Below, piece after piece: positions 1 to 5,290 of a stretch of 5,290 nt of DNA. The position numbers and the translations under genes are program-made. The notes beneath the pieces were generated by a model that worked only from the letters and a program-made list of their open reading frames with translations, did not search any database and was not told the origin of the DNA. This stretch comes from Sediminibacterium sp. (lineage in GTDB: Bacteria; Bacteroidota; Bacteroidia; Chitinophagales; Chitinophagaceae), in NCBI GenBank assembly GCA_023263235.1, contig JALQXE010000137.1, forward strand, positions 1-5,290, in the 5' to 3' direction. The stretch's first letter is position 1. Each line of letters starts with the position of its first letter.

Positions 1-1
1 T

Positions 2-484
2 CAATTAGAAGATAAATACAAAGCGCCCCATAAATTAAGTAATGGTGATTGGAACCACGATACCATTGGCATGGTGGCATTGGATATCAATGGAAATTTA
101 AGTGCAAGTTGTACTACTAGTGGTGCTGGATTTAAATTAAGAGGTCGTGTGGGAGACTCTCCTATTATTGGTGCGGGATTATATGTAGATAATGAAGTGG
201 GTGCAGTAGTTGCAACTGGTCAAGGAGAGGATGTGATTCGTGTTGCAGGATCAAGTGCTGTTGTAGAGTTCATGCGTCAGGGTAAATCACCACAAGAAGC
301 TTGCAGATTGGTAATTGAAAGAGTAAGGCGCATCAAAAAAGAAAAAGCAGCAGATATTCAAGTTTGTTTTATTGCATTAAATAAAAATGGCGAATATGGA
401 AGTTACGCGCTTCATACAGGTTTTAATTATGCTGTACATACAACAGAAGGCAACAAGTTAATTGAATCACCATTTAGCGTTTAG
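2..484 (+). CDS. N4-(beta-N-acetylglucosaminyl)-L-asparaginase (glycosylasparaginase), C-terminal part, 5' end outside window
   Basis: An Ntn-hydrolase that cleaves the GlcNAc-Asn bond of glycoasparagines, a late step in N-glycoprotein breakdown. The reading frame is open from the first complete codon (position 2), so the gene is truncated by the window, not by mutation; 160 codons are visible. The sequence NHDTIGMVALD contains the autoproteolysis site: cleavage between Asp and Thr frees the nucleophilic Thr (codon 62-64) as the N-terminus of the beta chain. An ATG at 71 is therefore internal and must not be used as a start. Compared from memory with the Elizabethkingia (Flavobacterium) meningosepticum enzyme, the active-site residues Thr152, Thr170, Arg180, Asp183 and Gly204 all have counterparts at the same spacing (visible residues 21, 39, 49, 52 and 73; Arg codon 146-148, Asp codon 155-157). 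GRVGDSPIIGAGLYVDNE is the family signature. The signal peptide and alpha chain cannot be seen. A plain isoaspartyl peptidase/L-asparaginase is less likely given this motif set. Confidence 0.93.
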   Translation, partial: QLEDKYKAPHKLSNGDWNHDTIGMVALDINGNLSASCTTSGAGFKLRGRVGDSPIIGAGLYVDNEVGAVVATGQGEDVIRVAGSSAVVEFMRQGKSPQEACRLVIERVRRIKKEKAADIQVCFIALNKNGEYGSYALHTGFNYAVHTTEGNKLIESPFSV

Positions 485-504
485 AACATTGTAATATTAT
501 TAAC

Positions 505-510
505 AAAGGA
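505..510 (+). promoter_or_regulatory. Shine-Dalgarno-like AAAGGA deciding the cutC start
   Basis: AAAGGA lies ten bases before the ATG at 521, but only one base before an in-frame TTG at 512. This supports ATG 521 as the cutC start. Bacteroidota often initiate without a strong Shine-Dalgarno sequence, so the motif is supporting evidence only. Confidence 0.45.
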
Positions 511-520
511 TTTGAAAATA

Positions 521-1249
521 ATGAGTAATCAAAAAATTATCTTAGAAGTTGCTGTTTTTTCTTTGGAAGCAGCGATTTCAGCATTCAATGCCGGTGCAGA
601 TAGAATTGAATTTTGTGAGAATCCAAATGAAGGAGGCACTACCCCATCTTATGGCAGTTTAAAAACACTCATTCAACAAATTAACAAACCAGCATTCCCT
701 ATCATTCGACCAAGAGGAGGAGATTTTTTTTATACACAAGCAGAATTTGAATGTATTAAAGCGGATTTATTATTGGCCAAAGAACTAGGTTATCCTGGTG
801 CTGTTATTGGATTATTAAACGCAGATGGAACCATTGACAAAAAAAGAACAAAGGAATTAGTAGCATTGGCAGGACCCATGCAAATTACATTTCACCGTGC
901 TTTTGATAGATGCAAAGACCCTTTTAAAGGATTAGAAGATATTATAGAAACTGGTTGTAAAAGAATTCTTACAAGTGGTCAGGTACCCAATGTTGGTGAT
1001 GCAATTCCTCTGGTTAAACAATTGGTAGATAAAGCTGCTGGACGAATTATTATTTTACCTGGCAGTGGCGTTAGAGCAAATAACTGTCAACATATAATTA
1101 AGGAAACGGGTGCTAGTGAAATACATAGTTCTGCAAGAAAAGCGATAGCATCTAAAATGACATACCATGCTGCAAGCATGCAAGAAAATATGATTTCAAT
1201 GGGTGTAGATGAAGCAGAAATTAAAAAAATGTTAGTAGCACTAAATTAA
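521..1249 (+). CDS. cutC: CutC family TIM-barrel protein (copper homeostasis protein CutC)
   Basis: A 242-residue cytosolic (beta/alpha)8-barrel protein, the normal length for bacterial CutC. Family motifs appear in order: GADRIEFC (residues 25-32), EGGTTPSYG (37-45), IRPRGGDFFYT (62-72), the ADGTID loop (101-106), TFHRAFD (123-129), RILTSGQ (148-154), LPGSGV (179-184) and EIHSSARK (200-207). Cys32, His125 and His202 are candidate ligand or active-site residues at the barrel mouth. CutC was named for copper tolerance and has been linked to Cu(I) binding in Enterococcus; its biochemical activity is not settled. I chose ATG 521 over the TTG at 512 because of the AAAGGA spacing and because family members start close to the first beta strand. 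It follows the asparaginase gene by 36 bases with no evident terminator or promoter between them, so co-transcription is likely. Only 22 bases separate its stop from the convergent serA stop; they hold the small palindrome GCTAGC but no convincing hairpin terminator. The first strand reads LEVAVFS and lacks the cysteine often found there. Confidence 0.93.
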   Translation: MSNQKIILEVAVFSLEAAISAFNAGADRIEFCENPNEGGTTPSYGSLKTLIQQINKPAFPIIRPRGGDFFYTQAEFECIKADLLLAKELGYPGAVIGLLNADGTIDKKRTKELVALAGPMQITFHRAFDRCKDPFKGLEDIIETGCKRILTSGQVPNVGDAIPLVKQLVDKAAGRIIILPGSGVRANNCQHIIKETGASEIHSSARKAIASKMTYHAASMQENMISMGVDEAEIKKMLVALN

Positions 1250-1271
1250 GCGCAAAATTAGATGCTAGCCT

Positions 1272-2510
1272 TTAATATAACATTCTTACTCTAATCGTTT
1301 CTTTAACATCTCTTAAAAGATCAATTGCTTTTTTAGATAATTTAGAATCTACATCTAATACAACATATCCAACTTCTTCATTGGTCTTTAAATATTGTCC
1401 AACAATATTAATTTTGTTTTTAGACATTACCGTATTAATTGCACTTAAGACACCAGGTACATTTCGGTGAATATGTAATATACGATGCGCCCCATCTACT
1501 GGAGGTAAACTTATAGATGGTATAGAATGAGATCCATTGGAAACGCCGCGTTCTAAGTATTGATACAATTTAATACTTACGTCTTCACCAATATTTTCCT
1601 GCGCTTCTTCGGTTGAACCTCCTATGTGCGGAGTTAAAATTACATTTGACAAACCCTGCAAAGGTGTTTTAAATTTATCCCCATTTTTTTCTGGCTCCCA
1701 AGGATAAACATCAATTGCTGCGCCAGACAAATGTTTTGATTTTAATGCCGCAGTCAATGCATCTAAATCAACTACTTCGCCACGTGCATAATTTATCAAA
1801 ATAGCACCTGACTTGCATTGCTTGATTACATCTTTGTTGATTAAATTTTTGGTTTGTTGTGTTTCGGGAACATGAACGGAAATAATATCCGAGCTACTTA
1901 CTAATTCTTTTATTGATTTTACGGAAACCGCATTTCCTAATGGCAACTTAGTTTCAACATCATAAAATTTTACTTTCATTCCCATGGCCTCTGCCATGAT
2001 TCCAGTTTGAGTACCTATGTTGCCATAACCTATAATACCCAATGTTTTTCCTCTCAATTCAAAACTGCCTTTGGCTTCTTTATTCCAAATACCCTCATGT
2101 GCAGCTTTGTTTTTATCCACTATTTTACGAATAAGCATAATAGAAGCCCCAATCACTAACTCGGCAACACTTCTTGTATTACTGTAAGGAGCATTAAATA
2201 CAGCTACCCCTTTTTGTTTACATGCTTTAATATCAACTTGATTCGTGCCAATACAAAAGCATCCTATAGCTTGTAATTTTTTTGCACTATCCAAAACTTT
2301 TTTGGATATAAATGTTTTAGAACGAATTCCTAAAATATGTACATCTTTAATCACTTTGATTAATTCTTCCTCACTTAAAGCCCCAGCCATTTTTTTCACA
2401 TCAGTATAGCCCTGTATTTTAAAATATTGAACTGCTTTTTCGCTAATATTTTCCAAGAATAATACCTTGATTTTTGCTTTGGGATAACTGGTGTGATCTA
2501 GATTGCTCAT
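1272..2510 (-). CDS. serA: D-3-phosphoglycerate dehydrogenase with C-terminal ACT domain
   Basis: Catalyses the NAD-dependent oxidation of 3-phosphoglycerate to 3-phosphohydroxypyruvate, the first committed step of serine synthesis, in the cytosol. It has 412 residues, against 410 in E. coli SerA, and aligns with it almost throughout. The substrate domain carries GIRSKT (61-66) and AIGCFCIGTNQVD (81-93). The nucleotide domain carries the dinucleotide motif GYGNIG (161-166) and Asp184 for the NAD ribose. The catalytic residues are Arg243, Glu272 and His295, each three positions beyond E. coli Arg240, Glu269 and His292. The ACT domain spans about 342-412. Its serine-binding residues appear as His348, Asn350 and Asn368, matching E. 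coli His344, Asn346 and Asn364, so feedback inhibition by serine is expected. The ATG at 2508-2510 gives an N-terminus of E. coli-like length. It is convergent with cutC, divergent from the serine hydrolase gene, and has no serC beside it in this window. A TAnnTTTG promoter element lies four bases before the start codon. Confidence 0.97.
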   Translation of the reverse strand: MSNLDHTSYPKAKIKVLFLENISEKAVQYFKIQGYTDVKKMAGALSEEELIKVIKDVHILGIRSKTFISKKVLDSAKKLQAIGCFCIGTNQVDIKACKQKGVAVFNAPYSNTRSVAELVIGASIMLIRKIVDKNKAAHEGIWNKEAKGSFELRGKTLGIIGYGNIGTQTGIMAEAMGMKVKFYDVETKLPLGNAVSVKSIKELVSSSDIISVHVPETQQTKNLINKDVIKQCKSGAILINYARGEVVDLDALTAALKSKHLSGAAIDVYPWEPEKNGDKFKTPLQGLSNVILTPHIGGSTEEAQENIGEDVSIKLYQYLERGVSNGSHSIPSISLPPVDGAHRILHIHRNVPGVLSAINTVMSKNKINIVGQYLKTNEEVGYVVLDVDSKLSKKAIDLLRDVKETIRVRMLY

Positions 2511-2609
2511 ACAACAAAGGTAAAAAATATATTGCTACATACATGCATGACAATAAAATGTAATCTTAAACGTTATACATAAAATTTACTGACGCTATAA
2601 AACTAACAG
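2511..2609. other. Divergent intergenic region between serA and the serine hydrolase gene
   Basis: This 99-base AT-rich spacer must hold the promoters of both flanking genes. The serA -7 element is at its left end. Towards the hydrolase gene I see no exact TAnnTTTG; the best candidate is TTG at 2532-2534 followed after 19 bases by TAAAATG at 2554-2560, which is a poor match. A perfect 8-base palindrome, CATGCATG, sits at 2542-2549 between the two candidate promoters and could be an operator, but an 8-mer in AT-rich DNA is weak evidence. No small gene or RNA is apparent. Confidence 0.5.
2515..2522 (-). promoter_or_regulatory. Bacteroidota -7 promoter element (TACCTTTG) of serA
   Basis: On the minus strand TACCTTTG matches the TAnnTTTG -7 consensus exactly and is followed by only four bases (TTGT) before the serA ATG. 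Transcription from it would start at or within a few bases of the start codon, giving a leaderless or near-leaderless mRNA. No TTG lies at the usual 17-23 base spacing upstream; the nearest is 28 bases away (2551-2553), so the -33 element is weak or absent. Confidence 0.6.
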
Positions 2610-3815
2610 ATGATTGTGAGAATGTCATTTTTGCTTGGAATTTTCTTGTTTACATGTGCTTGTGGTACTAGCCAACACAACAACAGTAACATTGATTCAT
2701 TATCCAAAGTCCTTACTCCTGCATTAAAGGAACAATATGCATCACAATTAAAAACTAAATATGAGCAATTATTTAAGAACCAATTTAGTGGTCAAATTGT
2801 AGTTGCTAAAAATGGACAAATTGTTTTTGAAGAATATAAAGGTTATGCAAATATGGCTGAAAAGACTTTAATGAATGCAGAGACCCCAATTCATTTAGCT
2901 TCTATTTCAAAAACCTTTACGGCTATGTCTATTTTAAAACTATGGGAGAATAAACAAATTGATTTGAAAGATCCAGTAACTAAATACCTTCCTAAGTTTC
3001 CATACACATCTGTAAACATAGAACAGCTTTTGAGTCATCGCAGTGGTCTACCCGATTATACGTATTTAATGGACCCACCAAAATATATAACGGTAAAGAC
3101 GAAAACAAAACGTGGTAAATGGGTTAGCAAGTTACAAATTGACCCCAAAGCTAAAAACTACAAGGAAACCAATTATAATAACCAGGATGTATTGGACTTT
3201 TTAGCAGATAAAAGACCAGCTCCACAAGCAAACCCAGACAAAGTTTTCAAATATTGCAATACGAACTATGTAATTCTTGCCTTAATTATTGAAAAAATAA
3301 CAGGTAAAGACTTTCCAACTTACATACAGGAAACCATATTCAAGCCTTTAAAAATGGAACATAGTTTCATATTTTGCCAACAAAATATAGATAAATATCT
3401 ACCTTCCTATACTGATAAATCTATTCCATATAAAATTGAAAAATACGATCTTATATATGGTGATAAAAGTGTATATAGTACCGCTAAGGACCTACTTTTG
3501 TGGGATAAAGCTTTAAGAGGAACTAGTTTTTTAACGCAAGCCACACTTCAAATGGCCTATGAACCAAAAAGTCCAATAACAAAGGATTATTACAATTATG
3601 GCTTTGGATGGCGCATGATAGCAAACCCTAATGAGGATAAATTAATATTTCATAACGGTTGGTGGCATGGAAATAACACAGTGTTTACAAGACTCATTAA
3701 AGACGACGCTACCATCATTATTTTGGGAAATAAATACAACAAAACCATCTACAAAGGCAAGCAATTTGCCAATGTATTTACAGGTAAATCAGATAGCACT
3801 CTTGTTGAAGAGTAA
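2610..3815 (+). CDS. Beta-lactamase-fold (class C / DD-peptidase-like) serine hydrolase, probable lipoprotein
   Basis: A 401-residue protein of the beta-lactamase superfamily, which covers class C beta-lactamases, D-Ala-D-Ala carboxypeptidases and esterases. The active-site motifs are all visible: SxxK as SISK (Ser98 nucleophile, Lys101), YxN as YCN (Tyr215, Asn217) and the KTG-equivalent HNG (348-350, within FHNGWWHG). Further family landmarks are LLSHRSGLPDY (140-150) and SVYSTAKDLLLWDKAL (287-302). The N-terminus is hydrophobic (residues 5-17) and ends in FTCACG, with Cys18 or Cys16 as the probable lipidated residue, so export to the periplasm or outer membrane is likely. ATG 2610 includes this signal; ATG 2622 (Met5) is an alternative that also keeps it. 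A Lys-rich stretch at about 159-185 between the SGLPDY and YxN motifs looks like an insertion. The gene stands alone, divergent from serA. The physiological substrate cannot be read from sequence; a true antibiotic-degrading role is less likely than cell-wall peptide or ester hydrolysis. Confidence 0.9.
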   Translation: MIVRMSFLLGIFLFTCACGTSQHNNSNIDSLSKVLTPALKEQYASQLKTKYEQLFKNQFSGQIVVAKNGQIVFEEYKGYANMAEKTLMNAETPIHLASISKTFTAMSILKLWENKQIDLKDPVTKYLPKFPYTSVNIEQLLSHRSGLPDYTYLMDPPKYITVKTKTKRGKWVSKLQIDPKAKNYKETNYNNQDVLDFLADKRPAPQANPDKVFKYCNTNYVILALIIEKITGKDFPTYIQETIFKPLKMEHSFIFCQQNIDKYLPSYTDKSIPYKIEKYDLIYGDKSVYSTAKDLLLWDKALRGTSFLTQATLQMAYEPKSPITKDYYNYGFGWRMIANPNEDKLIFHNGWWHGNNTVFTRLIKDDATIIILGNKYNKTIYKGKQFANVFTGKSDSTLVEE

Positions 3816-3820
3816 AGTTG

Positions 3821-3860
3821 CCCTTTTTTGCCTTTTTTTGGCCTTTTCACCCTATTTTTG
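3821..3860 (+). repeat. Four helically phased T-tracts (10-base period) over the hppA promoter
   Basis: Directly after the hydrolase stop codon the sequence runs in four similar 10-base units starting at 3821, 3831, 3841 and 3851, each one to three C/G bases followed by T-rich sequence. The T runs cover 3824-3829, 3833-3839, 3844-3847 and 3855-3859, with centres about 9.5-11.5 bases apart. A/T-tracts repeated at helical period are known to bend DNA. The block contains the hppA promoter elements. No inverted repeat precedes the T runs, so it is not a standard intrinsic terminator. Confidence 0.55.
3828..3860 (+). promoter_or_regulatory. Bacteroidota-type promoter of hppA (-33 TTG, -7 TATTTTTG)
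   Basis: TATTTTTG at 3853-3860 fits the TAnnTTTG -7 consensus exactly. TTG at 3828-3830 precedes it by 22 bases, inside the usual 17-23 base range for the -33 element. A start site near 3865 would give a 5' leader of roughly 40 bases before the hppA ATG. The leader has no clear Shine-Dalgarno sequence. Confidence 0.65.
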
Positions 3861-3907
3861 CAAACCTTAATTGAAACTAAACCAATAACTGAATTAAGTA
3901 AATTCTT

Positions 3908-5290
3908 ATGAAAGATCTTCTATTTTATGCCGTTCCGGCAATGGGTATTGTAGGTTTACTATATACTCTTTTAAAATTCAACTGGGTATCTAAACAAGAT
4001 GCTGGTAACGCACGTATGAAAGAAATTAGCACATATATAGCGGAAGGTGCGATGGCTTTCTTGAAAGCAGAGTGGAAAATATTGGGCTATTTTGTGGTAA
4101 TCGTTGCCTTATTATTAGGTTTTATGGCGCAACAAAATCCAGAAGGAAGTCACTGGAGCATTGCAATTTCTTTCATTATTGGCGCTGTATTTAGTGCTAC
4201 TGCTGGTTATATTGGTATGAAAATTGCAACCAAAGCGAACGTTAGAACTGCCGAGGCTGCAAAAACAAGTTTAGCGCGCGCTTTAAAAGTATCTTTTACT
4301 GGTGGTTCTGTGATGGGCTTAGGCGTATCAGGATTAGCAGTTTTAGGTTTAGGTGGATTATTTTTAGTATTGAAACAGTATTTCTTTGTTACAGGTGACC
4401 CAAAAGAAATGCTAAAAACTATAGAAGTATTAACAGGTTTTTCCCTAGGTGCTGAATCTATTGCTTTATTTGCGCGTGTAGGTGGTGGTATCTATACCAA
4501 AGCAGCAGACGTTGGCGCCGATTTAGTAGGAAAAGTTGAGGCTGGTATACCTGAAGATGACCCTCGTAACCCTGCAACTATCGCAGATAACGTAGGTGAT
4601 AACGTAGGTGACGTTGCCGGAATGGGTGCCGATTTATTTGGCTCATACGTAGCAACTGTATTGGCTACAATGGTTTTAGGTCAAGAAGTTACCGCTGCAG
4701 CGGGTGCAAAATTAGTGGATGACTTTGGTGGTTTATCTCCTATTTTATTACCAATGTTAATTGCCGGAGTGGGTATATTATTATCAATCGTTGGTACTTT
4801 CTTTGTAAGAATTAGTGAGACTGCTGGTTTAAATACTGCGACTGTTCAAAAAGCATTGAACATGGGTAATTATGGTTCAATGATTTTAACTGCAATTGCT
4901 TGTTACTTTTTAGTATCCAATGTTTTACCAGAAACTATGTTTTTAAGAGGTTTAGAATTCTCTAGAAATGGAGTAATTGGTGCTATTGCCGTAGGTTTAG
5001 TTGTAGGAACTTTAATGAGCATTATTACTGAATTTTATACCGCAATGGGTAAGCGTCCAGTTTTAAGTATTATTAAACAATCTAGCACTGGTCACGCAAC
5101 AAATATTATTGGAGGACTAGCTATTGGAATGGAATCTACTTTCTATCCAATTTTAGTTTTAGCTGCAGGTATATATGGTTCATTTGCTTGTGCTGGTTTA
5201 TACGGTGTTGCTATTGCTGCTGCAGGTATGATGGCTACAACAGCAATGCAATTAGCAATTGACGCCTTTGGTCCTATTGCAGATAACGCA
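3908..5290 (+). CDS. hppA: Membrane-bound ion-translocating pyrophosphatase, N-terminal 461 residues (3' end outside window)
   Basis: An integral inner-membrane pump that hydrolyses pyrophosphate and moves H+ and/or Na+ outward. The frame is open from ATG 3908 to the last base, giving 461 codons of a protein usually about 650-800 residues long. Roughly eleven hydrophobic helices are visible, near residues 4-22, 58-74, 84-106, 130-155, 172-195, 237-258, 277-300, 321-338, 353-375, 398-424 and 427-450. The pyrophosphate/Mg-binding site is complete up to the cut: DVGAD and Lys209 (201-209), EDDPRNPATIADNVGDNVGD (216-235) and Asp242; the second Asp-rich motif begins at DAFGPIADN (452-460). The semi-conserved helix-6 glutamate is missing: Gly245 replaces Thermotoga Glu246 and Ala249 replaces the mung-bean Glu301 position. 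Glu183 occupies a helix-5 site (GAESIALF) where Ser is common. I recall this arrangement from Flavobacterium-type K+-dependent H+-pumping enzymes. The Ala/Lys position that decides K+ dependence lies beyond the window. The gene has its own promoter. Confidence 0.95.
   Translation, partial: MKDLLFYAVPAMGIVGLLYTLLKFNWVSKQDAGNARMKEISTYIAEGAMAFLKAEWKILGYFVVIVALLLGFMAQQNPEGSHWSIAISFIIGAVFSATAGYIGMKIATKANVRTAEAAKTSLARALKVSFTGGSVMGLGVSGLAVLGLGGLFLVLKQYFFVTGDPKEMLKTIEVLTGFSLGAESIALFARVGGGIYTKAADVGADLVGKVEAGIPEDDPRNPATIADNVGDNVGDVAGMGADLFGSYVATVLATMVLGQEVTAAAGAKLVDDFGGLSPILLPMLIAGVGILLSIVGTFFVRISETAGLNTATVQKALNMGNYGSMILTAIACYFLVSNVLPETMFLRGLEFSRNGVIGAIAVGLVVGTLMSIITEFYTAMGKRPVLSIIKQSSTGHATNIIGGLAIGMESTFYPILVLAAGIYGSFACAGLYGVAIAAAGMMATTAMQLAIDAFGPIADNA

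Noticed and set aside
71..484. A complete 137-codon gene starting at ATG 71
   Set aside because: The frame is open upstream to the window edge and encodes the NHDTIG motif with the catalytic Thr before this ATG, so the ATG is an internal Met of the glycosylasparaginase.
512..520. TTG at 512 as the cutC start
   Set aside because: It would sit one base from AAAGGA, too close for ribosome binding, and adds three residues with no family support; ATG 521 has suitable spacing.
1250..1271. Bidirectional terminator between convergent cutC and serA
   Set aside because: The 22-base gap has only the 6-base palindrome GCTAGC, with no stem long enough and no proper T run, so no terminator can be supported from sequence.
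3816..3860. Intrinsic terminator for the hydrolase gene in the T-rich block
   Set aside because: Several T runs are present, but no GC-rich inverted repeat precedes them; the block is better explained as the hppA promoter with phased T-tracts.
3667..3870. 67-codon open frame starting inside the serine hydrolase gene and running past its stop
   Set aside because: It lies in a different frame over the well-supported C-terminal HNG region of the hydrolase and resembles no family. Its tail of Phe, Leu and Cys comes from the T-tracts of the hppA promoter, so it is a shadow.
3830..3907. Pyrophosphate- or ion-sensing riboswitch in the hppA leader
   Set aside because: The leader is only about 40 bases from the likely start site and shows no stable stem or known aptamer motif.

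Overview
The window looks like ordinary chromosome from an AT-rich member of the Bacteroidota (Flavobacterium/Chitinophaga-like). Three things point that way. Two sites match the Bacteroidota -7 promoter consensus TAnnTTTG. The glycosylasparaginase closely resembles the flavobacterial enzyme. The serine hydrolase has a lipoprotein-type N-terminus and the GHNGWW-like C-terminal motif common in that phylum. There are no transposases, phage genes, CRISPR repeats, tRNAs or rRNAs. Genes fill almost everything and the longest non-coding gap is about 100 bases.

Layout. (1) Positions 2-484, plus strand: 3' end of an N4-(beta-N-acetylglucosaminyl)-L-asparaginase gene, including the autocatalytic Thr; the 5' part lies outside the window. 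(2) 521-1249, plus: cutC, 36 bases downstream and probably in the same transcript. (3) 1272-2510, minus: serA, 3-phosphoglycerate dehydrogenase with a C-terminal serine-sensing ACT domain, convergent with cutC. (4) 2610-3815, plus: a beta-lactamase-fold serine hydrolase, probably a lipoprotein, divergent from serA. (5) 3908-5290, plus: first 461 codons of hppA, the membrane ion-pumping pyrophosphatase, cut by the window end and preceded by a good Bacteroidota promoter set in phased T-tracts.

The genes do not form one pathway. The asparaginase-cutC pair is a plausible two-gene unit for glycoprotein or glycoasparagine breakdown. serA is a stand-alone serine-biosynthesis gene with an apparently leaderless promoter. 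The hydrolase stands alone, and hppA is a housekeeping energy-conservation gene that recycles biosynthetic pyrophosphate.

I found no undescribed multi-gene system. The most informative detail is in hppA: the glutamate that normally sits in transmembrane helix 6 and helps set ion specificity is absent (Gly245 and Ala249 at the two usual positions), while an unusual glutamate (Glu183) appears in helix 5.
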